Shown here: one piece after another, positions 8,667 to 16,367 of the stretch
Position numbering within the stretch: the stretch's first letter is position 1
How the letters are laid out: every line of letters begins with the position of its first letter
Assembly (NCBI GenBank): GCA_022447855.1
Contig: JAKUTX010000006.1
Location: 9,973-73,972 of the forward strand
Direction of reading: 5' to 3'
Origin: UBA6927 sp022447855
GTDB lineage: Bacteria > Chloroflexota > Dehalococcoidia > Lucifugimonadales > UBA6927
DNA: 64,000 nt
Notes under the pieces: model-generated
What the model was told of the DNA's origin: nothing
The model's input: only the letters and a program-made list of their open reading frames with translations
Databases searched by the model: none
Made by a program: the position numbers and the translations under genes

Positions 8667-9776
8667 TTAGTGGTCAGAATGAGTGTCGTGTGAAATTGTA
8701 GCCATTGCGGCGAATACTAAAGTTAGAATTGAAAATATGAATGCTTGTATGGCTCCTACAAAAAGCTCTATCCCAAGAAATGGCACGAGACCAACGAGTG
8801 GAACCAAAAATGCCATTGCAATTAATAATACTTCTCCAGCAAAAACATTTCCAAAAAGCCTGAATGTAAAGCTAATTAATCTCGCTAGTTCACTAATTGC
8901 TTCTAGGATTCCAACAAAAAATCCTGTAGGACCATCCTTGAAATTGATGAATTTCCCTGCATGCCCCCAACCTAATGTTGAAAATCCCCAAAAATGGACC
9001 ATGACCATCGCAACAATTGCTATGGCAAGAGTCGTGTTAATTTCGGTATTAGCACTTCTAAAGAAGGGTACTAAAACACCCGCATGTTGAGTTTCTTCTG
9101 GACAATTGGTTGGAGAAATGTGAGATGATTTCTCAGCATGAGAATCTGAGTGTCCTGCTTTTTTATGATCATCAGGGTGGCAATGTTCCCACTCTTCAGC
9201 GGTAATAACATCATTACCCGATCCCGGCATTAAAATATTAACGGGGCCTACTTCATCGAACACTTGTAATTTAACTTCAGCTAAATCCTTATCAAGGTGG
9301 TGAGCATGTTCGGCTACATGATGAGCAGGTTCTACCCATCCAATTGTGTTAAATCCTGGTAGTATTCCAATCCAGTTTGCTGTAATCACGAACAAAAAAA
9401 TTGTCATTATCAAGGGAAAAAATCGTCGAGCATGTTGTTTGCCAGCAATACTCGTAGTCAAATTAATAAAAAATTCTAAACTAACTTCGACAAATCCTTG
9501 AATTCTAGAAGGTATAAGTGTCGTTTTCCTCGTGGATACAATAGAAAAAATTATCAGTATTATGATAGCAATCCATGTTCCGATCATGGTATTTGTAATA
9601 TTAAATGAACCAATTAAAGGATTCGGAGAAATATTTTCAGCAGCTAATTGGATGTGAGGAATTGGTGCACTCAAAAAACCCAACCCAAATGCACTCCCCA
9701 AAGCTCCACCGGCTAGCGAAAACACTAGTACTCCAAGAGCAGCCAAAATTAGAAACAAAAGCTTAAAATTTTTCAA
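8667..9776 (-). CDS. atpB: ATP synthase Fo subunit a with His-rich insertion
   Basis: Subunit a provides the two proton half-channels. The C-terminal core is canonical: LARLISFTFRLFGNVFAGEV contains the essential arginine (R306), and the last helices end FIFSILTLVFAAMAT. The protein is long (369 residues) because of an insertion at about residues 150-232, between the membrane segment ending NWIGILPGF and the segment starting TTLAIAIVAMVMVHF. The insertion contains 12 His and 2 Cys (C199, C225) and many acidic residues, and the C-terminus ends HDTHSDH. This extra loop should lie at the membrane surface. The start at ATG 9776 precedes a hydrophobic N-terminal helix. Confidence 0.96.
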   Translation of the reverse strand: MKNFKLLFLILAALGVLVFSLAGGALGSAFGLGFLSAPIPHIQLAAENISPNPLIGSFNITNTMIGTWIAIIILIIFSIVSTRKTTLIPSRIQGFVEVSLEFFINLTTSIAGKQHARRFFPLIMTIFLFVITANWIGILPGFNTIGWVEPAHHVAEHAHHLDKDLAEVKLQVFDEVGPVNILMPGSGNDVITAEEWEHCHPDDHKKAGHSDSHAEKSSHISPTNCPEETQHAGVLVPFFRSANTEINTTLAIAIVAMVMVHFWGFSTLGWGHAGKFINFKDGPTGFFVGILEAISELARLISFTFRLFGNVFAGEVLLIAMAFLVPLVGLVPFLGIELFVGAIQAFIFSILTLVFAAMATISHDTHSDH

Positions 9777-9801
9777 TATTTCTTATTTTCCTACAGTAAA
9801 A

Positions 9802-10023
9802 TTAATTTTCTTTATTTTCTAAAACCAACGATTTCAAACCAACGTAAGTGCCATATCCAGCAATTATCAGACCGAGTAACAATCCTGTAATAGTCAACAT
9901 AGGGGAAGAATTAATAACTTTGTCTAAATAATTCCCAAATAATGTTAGTCCTCCCATACAAATGGCAACAAACCAACCAATTCCTACCAAGCCAAATACT
10001 CGTCTTAGGTTATGGTTCCTCAT
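9802..10023 (-). CDS. AtpI/AtpZ-family ATP synthase assembly protein
   Basis: The 73-residue protein has two membrane helices (about residues 8-31 and 40-66) with the family pattern GWFVAICMGGLTLFGNYLD and LTITGLLLGLIIAGYGTYVG. It is the first gene of the atp operon, the place where AtpI or AtpZ (ATPase_gene1 family) is normally found. Members of this family assist c-ring assembly or Mg2+ supply; which role applies here cannot be read from sequence. It starts at ATG 10023, 39 nt downstream of the predicted -10 box. Confidence 0.85.
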   Translation of the reverse strand: MRNHNLRRVFGLVGIGWFVAICMGGLTLFGNYLDKVINSSPMLTITGLLLGLIIAGYGTYVGLKSLVLENKEN

Positions 10024-10061
10024 ATGACACCAGACGTAATTAATTTAATCTTAATGTATAG

Positions 10062-10089
10062 ATTAAATGGAAAGTAATGCTGACGTCAA
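10062..10089 (-). promoter_or_regulatory. predicted promoter of the atp operon
   Basis: On the minus strand TTGACG (10089-10084) and TTTAAT (10067-10062) are separated by 16 nt. Each matches the sigma70 consensus at 5 of 6 positions. The predicted start near 10055 lies about 32 nt before the first atp gene. The gap between the BFN gene and atpI/Z (10024-10147) is otherwise AT-rich with nothing else recognisable. Confidence 0.5.
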
Positions 10090-10147
10090 CATGTCTTATA
10101 AATTCACTGATTTATTTAAACAATTTTTAAAGTTTTGTTATGTGGAA

Positions 10148-10702
10148 TTAATCGGCGGATGGTTTTTCTTTGGATTCTCCGAGGTCGTCTATCTCCAAAG
10201 ATCCAATAAAATCCGAGAAGGCAGACATTTTTTCTATCTCTTCTTCATTTAGGTGTTGTTTATTTTTTGAAGAAGATTCTTTTTCCGGCTGTCCTGTACT
10301 CGGATCTAATACGATGCTTGCTTTATCCATGACTTCTTGAGTTGCAAAAATAGTTGCTTCTGATCTCAAAGCTAATGCGATAGCATCACTAGGTCTGCAA
10401 TCTAAATCAAAAGTTTCACCATTTCGTTCGAGAATTATTTTCGCGAAAAAGGTATCTTGCTCAATGTCTGTAACGACAATACTATGAACTTTTGCACCTA
10501 GTTCCAAGATGGTTGAAACTAATAGGTCATGTGTAAGAGGTCGTGGAACCTCAGCAGCATCTAGTTGAATTTGAATTGCATCTGACTCAGGTCCGCCAAT
10601 CCATATTGGAAGGCATCTTTCTGATGACTTTTCCTTTAAAACTAAGACTCTTTGCAGAGTAGTTCTACTTATTCTAATACTTTCAATTTCCATTTCCTGC
10701 AT
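10148..10702 (-). CDS. BFN-domain (bifunctional nuclease, DUF151) protein
   Basis: The protein consists mainly of one BFN domain: MEIESIRISRTTLQRVLVLKE, LPIWIGGPESDAIQ, the segment RPLTHDLLVSTILELGAKV, and DCRPSDAIALALRSEA are all family signatures. Plant members have reported nuclease activity; the bacterial function is uncertain. The C-terminal 50 residues are acidic and low in complexity (SKNKQHLNEEEIEKMS, GESKEKPSAD). I chose ATG at 10702 because AAGGAA lies 6 nt upstream; an in-frame ATG at 10720 lacks a ribosome-binding site. It follows the DUF951 gene and pyrF, which are probably in the same transcript. Confidence 0.85.
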   Translation of the reverse strand: MQEMEIESIRISRTTLQRVLVLKEKSSERCLPIWIGGPESDAIQIQLDAAEVPRPLTHDLLVSTILELGAKVHSIVVTDIEQDTFFAKIILERNGETFDLDCRPSDAIALALRSEATIFATQEVMDKASIVLDPSTGQPEKESSSKNKQHLNEEEIEKMSAFSDFIGSLEIDDLGESKEKPSAD

Positions 10703-10746
10703 GAAAAATTCCTTATCCATAAATGGATTTTTTGATAGTATACTAA

Positions 10747-10947
10747 TTATAATTCATTTTGTAACAAGGATTTTATCCGTTTTGTTGCTTTTGACCTGGG
10801 AAAAGAAACAAATCTGTTGCATTTAACACACTTAATTTTAATGTTTGCCCCAACATAAATGATTTCCCATTCTTCACTACCACATGGATGAAGTTTCCTC
10901 AATTGAAGTCTTGATCCTATTTTTAAGCTATTTATATCTATTCCCAT
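10747..10947 (-). CDS. DUF951 protein
   Basis: The 66-residue protein matches the DUF951 pattern: LKIGSRLQLRKLHPCGSEEW, then EIIYVGANIKIKCVKCNRFV and a basic tail SKATKRIKSLL. The four residues C(HPCG), C, C (CVKC) and the conserved Arg/Lys tail suggest a small zinc-binding, possibly nucleic-acid-binding fold; that is inference, since the family is uncharacterised. The start codon overlaps the pyrF stop region by 10 nt, indicating translational coupling. DUF951 is best known from Bacillota and Chloroflexota. Confidence 0.85.
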   Translation of the reverse strand: MGIDINSLKIGSRLQLRKLHPCGSEEWEIIYVGANIKIKCVKCNRFVSFPRSKATKRIKSLLQNEL

Positions 10948-11774
10948 GCTCTGCCAAGTTGTTTTAGTGAATCATTAATTAAAGAATTCAATTCTTTGGT
11001 AGCAATAGCAATTTCTTTGTTAAAATTGTTTATTGAATTTGGTGAGTATATTATTCCTCTTGATGAATTGATAATGATATTGTGATGTTTTGCGTCCAAG
11101 CCCGCCTCAATAGATGATTTCAGATCGCCTCCTTGAGCACCAATACCTGGAATTAAAATTGGCATCCCCGGACAAATGGATCTTACTTTGGATAGTTGTT
11201 TTGGTGAGTTAGCACCGACTACTAGTCCAACATTATTGTTTCTATTTGCTTGATTAGCTAATTCGGCTAATAATTGAAAATAAGGAACTTCATTTTGTGG
11301 ATTTGAAACAATCACGTCTTGTAATTCTTCAGCTCCGTCATTAGAAGCTCTGCACCAAACAAAAATTGATTTTTCAGGATTTTCTGTAAAAGGTTCTATT
11401 GACTTTAGCCCAGAAAAAGCATTTATAGTTATTGCATCAAAATCCCAAAATTCAAACATTGCTTTTGCATAGAATCCATTGGTAGAGTCAATGTCACCTC
11501 TTTTTGCATCTCCTATTATAGGTATGTCTGGTGCAACTGTTCTAAGATATTGAACTGTTGCATTTAAAGCATTTAGTCCATTTATTCCTTCAGCTTCATA
11601 AAATGCAAGATTGGGTTTGTAAGCACATACATTATTCTTGGTTGCATCAATAATTGATTTATTGAAAGTAAAGATGTCATCAAAAAGCATTAATTTGGGA
11701 TCAGGGTCAAGCCCAATGCTTATTAGACTTTTGTTTTTTGTTGATGCAGCAGCTAATTTATTGTTAAATCCCAA
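10938..11774 (-). CDS. pyrF: orotidine 5'-phosphate decarboxylase, group 2
   Basis: The enzyme decarboxylates OMP to UMP, the last step of de novo pyrimidine synthesis. The 278-residue protein is of the longer group 2 type. The catalytic motif appears as DAKRGDIDST (Lys and Asp of the active site); IGLDPDPKLM near the N-terminus and PGIGAQGGDLKSSIEAG near the C-terminus are also typical. The start is TTG at 11774, with AGGA about 8 nt upstream. The gap 11775-11892 upstream of it is AT-rich; I see no convincing promoter or RNA there. Confidence 0.95.
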   Translation of the reverse strand: MGFNNKLAAASTKNKSLISIGLDPDPKLMLFDDIFTFNKSIIDATKNNVCAYKPNLAFYEAEGINGLNALNATVQYLRTVAPDIPIIGDAKRGDIDSTNGFYAKAMFEFWDFDAITINAFSGLKSIEPFTENPEKSIFVWCRASNDGAEELQDVIVSNPQNEVPYFQLLAELANQANRNNNVGLVVGANSPKQLSKVRSICPGMPILIPGIGAQGGDLKSSIEAGLDAKHHNIIINSSRGIIYSPNSINNFNKEIAIATKELNSLINDSLKQLGRAWE

Positions 11775-11892
11775 AATTTTTCCTACTTAAACTAAAAAAT
11801 ATTTTAATTCTGACAGTCTATTCTAAGATATTTTTTGTCGCAACCCGAAAGGATATCAGGGAATTTAAGCTAGAAAAAATGATCCATAATCT

Positions 11893-12990
11893 TCATTTAT
11901 TTACCAAAATACTACTAGCTTTAATAATCAAGTATATCTTTTGTCCCTCTAAGAGGTTTAATTTCTTAAGAGCATCAAATGTTATTTGAACTGCCAAATA
12001 ATTCTCACTATTATTTTTATCTAGTTGACAATAAACTAAAACATTCGAATGAGTTTTTTGAATTTTTACAATTTTGGATTCTATAGAATTTCTAGCACTT
12101 ATATTTATTTGATTTTCAGTTGCAATTAGAATATCACTCGCGTTTATTACTAGGGTGACTTTCTGATCCTCTTTAAACTCTGATCCTACAGCCACAAATT
12201 GTTTATTATTTGATTCTATTATTACTGAAGAGTCACTATTTTGACTTATAATGATGCCTGTTAAAATATTTTCGAATCCCTCAAAATCATTTGAGGAAAA
12301 CAGTTGAGGGTATGTCTGAGTTTGCATAGTGTTAATGTGACCAATATTCTTACCTTCTCTTAACACATATATTGAATCCGAAAATGATATTACGTCAGAT
12401 AGTGAATGTGAAATACATACGATCGGTATCGAAAGCTGTTCATTTACAGATTTGAGATAAGTAATAAGTGTAGTCCTTAAGTTTGCATCTAAGGCTGAAA
12501 GAGGCTCGTCTAACAGTAAAATTCTAGGGGATGTTTTTAAGGCTCTTGCTAAAGCAACACGTTGCATCTCTCCACCTGACAAATTATTAATACCTCTTTT
12601 CATAAGTGGAGAGATTTTCAATGTTTGAATAATATTTTCTGTAGGTATTCTTGAAGGGTTATTAGAAAATTTTTGTCCATAATTAATATTCTTTTCAACA
12701 TTCATGTTTGGAAATAACATTAAATCTTGGAACACATAACCCATATTTCTGTTTTCAAGTTTCTGATTTAATTTTGTTTCAGAATTATATAATTCAATTC
12801 CATTCAGCGAAAGATATCCTGCATCAGGGTTCGTAAAACCCATAATGCAATTCAACAAAGTGCTTTTACCACTACCAGAAGGGCCAAATATGGCAGTAAT
12901 CCCTGTATCAAATTTGCCTTTACAGTTTAAACTGAAATCATCAAATTTTTTGCTGAACTCGAATTCTAGAATGTTTTTACTATGTGTCAT
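11893..12990 (-). CDS. modC: molybdate ABC transporter ATP-binding protein
   Basis: The ATPase of a molybdate importer has 365 residues. The nucleotide-binding domain shows Walker A GPSGSGKST, the Q-loop region YVFQDLMLFPNMNV, the signature LSGGEMQRVALARAL and Walker B ILLLDEPLSALD followed by the switch His in CISHSLSD. The C-terminal about 130 residues form the Mop/TOBE-like oxyanion-binding domain (IIISQNSDSSVIIES, VTLVINASDILIAT). It lies 3 nt after modB. Molybdate is the likeliest substrate from the ModC-type domain order and the modA-B-C set; tungstate cannot be excluded. Confidence 0.93.
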   Translation of the reverse strand: MTHSKNILEFEFSKKFDDFSLNCKGKFDTGITAIFGPSGSGKSTLLNCIMGFTNPDAGYLSLNGIELYNSETKLNQKLENRNMGYVFQDLMLFPNMNVEKNINYGQKFSNNPSRIPTENIIQTLKISPLMKRGINNLSGGEMQRVALARALKTSPRILLLDEPLSALDANLRTTLITYLKSVNEQLSIPIVCISHSLSDVISFSDSIYVLREGKNIGHINTMQTQTYPQLFSSNDFEGFENILTGIIISQNSDSSVIIESNNKQFVAVGSEFKEDQKVTLVINASDILIATENQINISARNSIESKIVKIQKTHSNVLVYCQLDKNNSENYLAVQITFDALKKLNLLEGQKIYLIIKASSILVNK

Positions 12991-12993
12991 AAT

Positions 12994-13662
12994 TTATATT
13001 TTGGAGTCTTTGGGAGGGTTTGAAATCCAGTTATAGATAAAAATGCTAACAATAGCAATCGCAGCCGAGATAAGTGCTAGCTGCCCTGCATTATTCGTAT
13101 GTCCTAGTTGCATTTCAGTGAATATTGCGAGAGGAATTGTTTGAGATTTTCCATCAATATTCCCTGCAAAAATTATAGTTGCACCAAATTCACCTAGCGC
13201 CCTCACAAAACCTACAATAATTCCTGCAAAAATACCCCTTTTGGCGAGCGGGATAGTAATTGTAAAAAACACTTGAATAGGCTTTGCTCCTAGTGTTCTA
13301 GCAACCTGCTCAAATCTATTGTCAATAGATTCCATTGCAGAAATAATACTTCTAGCCATTAGAGGAAATGACATTACAGCTGCAGCAATTGTTGCTGCAA
13401 TCCATGTAAATGCAATATCTGTAGAAAATAAATTGGATATTAGTTTCCCTCCAAACCCATGCATTCCAAAAAATTTTAGCAATGCAAAGCCAACTACGAC
13501 TGGAGGAAGAACAAGTGGTAACATGACAATTGTTTCAATAATAGATTTGGTTTTTAAAGACAATTTTGATATTAACCATCCAACTAATACAGCTATTGGA
13601 AGGTTAATCAAGGTGGCTATTCCCGAAGTAAGTAATGAAAGATTTATTGGTGAAAGGTCCAT
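12994..13662 (-). CDS. modB: molybdate ABC transporter permease
   Basis: The 222-residue membrane protein has about five to six helices and the inner-membrane permease EAA motif region ARTLGAKPIQVFFTITIPLA with the conserved Gly. Other typical ModB segments are MLPLVLPPVVVGFALL and GFVRALGEFGATIIFAGN. It sits 2 nt after modA and 3 nt before modC, so the three genes form one operon. Confidence 0.94.
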   Translation of the reverse strand: MDLSPINLSLLTSGIATLINLPIAVLVGWLISKLSLKTKSIIETIVMLPLVLPPVVVGFALLKFFGMHGFGGKLISNLFSTDIAFTWIAATIAAAVMSFPLMARSIISAMESIDNRFEQVARTLGAKPIQVFFTITIPLAKRGIFAGIIVGFVRALGEFGATIIFAGNIDGKSQTIPLAIFTEMQLGHTNNAGQLALISAAIAIVSIFIYNWISNPPKDSKI

Positions 13663-13664
13663 AT

Positions 13665-14465
13665 TTATTTATACATCTCAAATCCATGCTTTCTAAAAAT
13701 ATTTTCCGTTGATTTAGTCTGCAAAAATGATACAAATTCATTAGCTAATATTTTTTTAGATGACGAATTATTTATGGCTAATATATATTTGATTTCTTTA
13801 TAACTTTCTTGTGGAATTATGTCAAAAATTTCTATACTAGGAAGAGTAATAGCATCAGTGTGGTACACAATAGCAGCCTGAGCAGCTCCTGTAGTTACAG
13901 CTAACATTGCAGCCCTAACATCTGGAGTAGTTAAGATTTTATCACTTAATGAACCCCACAAATTTAAATTTGTTAATGATTCTTTTGCATATACTCCTGC
14001 TGGAGCTAATCTTGGGTCTGCAATAGCAACATATTTGATCTTATTATCGGATAACAGTGAAAGTGAAGAAATATTTCCTTTGAAAAAATCAGGCCTTGTA
14101 ATTAAAACCAAGTGATTTGAAAGTAAATTGACTGTTTCTGTTTCTACTATATCTCTTTCCAGCAGAAATTTTATAGGGCTTTCACCCGCGGATAAAATTA
14201 GATCTCCTGGAGATCCGATTAATAGTTGTTGCGCTAGGAACTGTGATCCTGCATAGCTAATATACACATTTCGCTCTTGATCTTTTTCGAATTCAATAAT
14301 AATTTCATTCATTACGTCTGCCATACTAGCTGCACTCAAAACTGTAATAGAATTTACGTCATTTGAGCATGAAAGATTTAAAAAAATTGTAATACTAATA
14401 AGAAAATAAACGGGTGAAAATAATAAATTTTTTTTAATTGAGTTTGTATCCAATTTAGTTTCCAT
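13665..14465 (-). CDS. modA: molybdate-binding lipoprotein
   Basis: The 266-residue periplasmic or surface substrate-binding protein has an N-terminal hydrophobic segment (FSPVYFLISITIFLNLSCSN) with a lipobox-like site and possible lipidated Cys33; the -3 position is Asn, so the box is imperfect. The ModA signatures TVLSAASMADVMNEI, ISYAGSQFLAQQL and GAAQAAIVYHTDA are clear. It is the first gene of modABC. A TATAAT box on the minus strand (14496-14491) is a possible -10 for it, inside the region shared with the nusA promoter. Confidence 0.92.
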   Translation of the reverse strand: METKLDTNSIKKNLLFSPVYFLISITIFLNLSCSNDVNSITVLSAASMADVMNEIIIEFEKDQERNVYISYAGSQFLAQQLLIGSPGDLILSAGESPIKFLLERDIVETETVNLLSNHLVLITRPDFFKGNISSLSLLSDNKIKYVAIADPRLAPAGVYAKESLTNLNLWGSLSDKILTTPDVRAAMLAVTTGAAQAAIVYHTDAITLPSIEIFDIIPQESYKEIKYILAINNSSSKKILANEFVSFLQTKSTENIFRKHGFEMYK

Positions 14466-14482
14466 TAAATTTCAAAATATTG

Positions 14483-14510
14483 TTGTAAGTATTATAAGGT
14501 ATGTTATACT
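14483..14510 (+). promoter_or_regulatory. predicted promoter of the nusA operon
   Basis: On the plus strand TTGTAA (14483-14488) and TATACT (14505-14510) are separated by 16 nt. The predicted start near 14517 gives a leader of about 77 nt. A perfect TATAAT on the opposite strand (14496-14491) lies between the two boxes and could serve modA, so the two divergent promoters would overlap. Confidence 0.5.
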
Positions 14511-14535
14511 TAATATAAGTTAATCGTTAAAGTGT

Positions 14536-14559
14536 AAGTGGGTTGTCCCCACTTTTTTA
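14536..14559 (+). terminator. intrinsic-terminator-like hairpin in the nusA leader
   Basis: AAGTGGG (14536-14542) pairs with CCCACTT (14548-14554) around a 5-nt loop, and a run of T residues ends at 14558. It lies between the predicted nusA promoter and the nusA ribosome-binding site (GGAGG at 14581-14585). This placement suggests premature termination (attenuation) of the nusA operon. There is no T-run on the opposite strand, so it would not terminate modA-directed transcription. Confidence 0.6.
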
Positions 14560-14593
14560 TTGGTAAATAATTTTGTTTTAGGAGGCGACTGAA

Positions 14594-16186
14594 ATGAAAA
14601 GCGAAATAGATATCGCCCTTAAACAGCTTGTTGCTGAACGTAATCTACCTCCTGAAACTGTAATTTCTGCATTTACTGCTGGTTTAATTTCTGCATATAA
14701 GAAAGAAAGTATAACTCCAGAAAGTCAAAATGTTTCTGTCAAATTAGATCCTACTCAGGGTGATGTCACTATAATAATACGTAAGGAAGTAGTACAAGAT
14801 GTGTCAGATACTGATTTAGAGATAGCTTTTTCTGACGCTCAAACACTGGATGATTCTGCTTCTATTGGTGACATGATTGTAACCAAGAGTATGCCCTATG
14901 AACTTGGCAGAATTGCTGCGCAAACTGCACGTCAAGTAATGATGCAGCGCCTTAGAGAAGCAGAGCGTGAGTTTGTATTAGCTGAATATTCAGGTAGAGA
15001 AAATGATATTTTCTTAGCTACAATTTTGCGAGTTGAACAAAGAGTTGTAATAGTAGATTTAGGTAATAGTACTGAAGCAGTAATGCCAAAACCAGAACAA
15101 GTATTTAGTGAACGCTATCGTCAGGGCCAGAAAATGAAAGTGGTTTTAAAATCTGTTGAAAACTCCGCCAAGGGTCCTGAATTAACTGCTTCACGGAGTG
15201 ATAGTAACTTAGTAAGAAAATTATTTGAGATGGAAGTTCCTGAAATTTTTAATGGTGCTGTTGAAATAATGGATATTACTCGCGAGGCAGGATCTCGAAG
15301 CAAGGTTGCAGTTCGAGCGAAGCAATCTGGCGTTGATCCAGTTGGTTCTTGTGTTGGACTTAGAGGTATTAGAATTCAAAACGTAGTTAATGAGTTACAG
15401 GGAGAAAAGATCGATGTGATTGAATGGGACTCAGATCCATCAGTATTCATCTCCAGAGCATTGAGTCCAGCTCAAGCGCAACGTATTATTCTTGACCATC
15501 CTGAAAAGATTGCTATTGCCGTAGTTTCTGACCAGCATTTATCTCTAGCAATTGGCAAAGAGGGTCAAAATGCTCGCTTGGCTGCGAGGCTCACTGGGTG
15601 GAGAGTTGATATTAAAGGCGTAGAAGAAGTTGATCCCACTTTAGAAGATAAGCCTTTAGAAGATACTGAAATCATTACTACTGATCCTGAACTTGTAGAA
15701 GATATTGTTCCTGAAATAAATGATATTGAAGAAATACCAGAACCTATTTCAGAAGAGACTCCAGTTCTAGAGGTCTCTGAAATAGTTGATGAATCAACTG
15801 TCCTGGAATCAGTAATTGAATCAACTGAGGAAGAAATTACTGAAGAAATTGCTGAGGAAAAAGTTGAAATAAATGAAGAATTCGTTGCTTCGGAAGCTGA
15901 AGTAGCCCAACAGGCGATAGAAGAAGAATTTGATGGTTCCGCAACAGTCGATGAGAATGATTCTGCAACGTCACTTCATGATATTGAGGATGACGTTTGG
16001 TCAGTGAATCGAGCAAAGAAATCAGCAGTTCAAGAGCCAGAAGATGGGGCTATTAGATTTGCCGAAGACATTGAGGGACTCCGAGGTGGAGTTACAGTAC
16101 GTCGAGGATCTAGGGGACGGCGTGACAATCCAAGAGATGACGCTAAGAAAAGAAGAAATACTAAAGCTGGTCGTAAGCGTAGATAA
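14594..16186 (+). CDS. nusA: transcription factor NusA with long acidic C-terminal extension
   Basis: NusA binds RNA polymerase and controls pausing, termination and antitermination. The 530-residue protein has the N-terminal polymerase-binding domain, an S1 domain (about residues 135-200; ILRVEQRVVIVDLGN), and the two KH domains (GSCVGLRGIRIQNVVNEL and LAIGKEGQNARLAARLTGW). After about residue 350 comes an acidic, Glu-rich, low-complexity stretch of roughly 130 residues, then a strongly basic tail (GGVTVRRGSRGRRDNPRD, KKRRNTKAGRKRR). GGAGG lies 9 nt before the ATG. RimP, usually upstream, is absent here. Confidence 0.96.
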   Translation: MKSEIDIALKQLVAERNLPPETVISAFTAGLISAYKKESITPESQNVSVKLDPTQGDVTIIIRKEVVQDVSDTDLEIAFSDAQTLDDSASIGDMIVTKSMPYELGRIAAQTARQVMMQRLREAEREFVLAEYSGRENDIFLATILRVEQRVVIVDLGNSTEAVMPKPEQVFSERYRQGQKMKVVLKSVENSAKGPELTASRSDSNLVRKLFEMEVPEIFNGAVEIMDITREAGSRSKVAVRAKQSGVDPVGSCVGLRGIRIQNVVNELQGEKIDVIEWDSDPSVFISRALSPAQAQRIILDHPEKIAIAVVSDQHLSLAIGKEGQNARLAARLTGWRVDIKGVEEVDPTLEDKPLEDTEIITTDPELVEDIVPEINDIEEIPEPISEETPVLEVSEIVDESTVLESVIESTEEEITEEIAEEKVEINEEFVASEAEVAQQAIEEEFDGSATVDENDSATSLHDIEDDVWSVNRAKKSAVQEPEDGAIRFAEDIEGLRGGVTVRRGSRGRRDNPRDDAKKRRNTKAGRKRR

Positions 16187-16266
16187 TTTTCATTTACAGC
16201 CATTTGTACTTGTATTCAAAACTTAGTTGAGAATTTTGAATTGATACTATGTCTGTTTGTGGTCCG

Positions 16267-16282
16267 ATAGTTTAAAAACTAT
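16267..16282. repeat. short perfect inverted repeat between nusA and infB
   Basis: ATAGTTT and AAACTAT are separated by 2 nt in the 181-nt gap between nusA and infB. There is no T-run, so it is not an obvious terminator; it could be an RNA hairpin or a DNA operator. The rest of the gap (16187-16367) holds no ORF for YlxR or the L7Ae-like protein that often sit here, and no promoter I would defend. Confidence 0.3.
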
Positions 16283-16367
16283 TCAAACATTAATGCAAAT
16301 TTTGACTTTGTCGTGTTATCCTAGGAGTGAAAAGCAATTTAAATTTGTAAGGTAATTGATTAATATA

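Noticed and set aside
8683..9090. 135-residue plus-strand ORF
   Set aside because: It lies wholly inside atpB on the other strand and resembles no protein family.
10081..10090. Palindrome TGACGTCA near the atp promoter as an operator
   Set aside because: It overlaps the -35 box but is only 8 bp, occurs once, and no matching regulator is known here.
13319..13696. 125-residue plus-strand ORF
   Set aside because: It is antisense to modB, with no ribosome-binding site or known motif.
16300..16326. TTGACT as an infB promoter
   Set aside because: No -10 box lies at 16-18 nt; the nearest candidate is 9 nt away.
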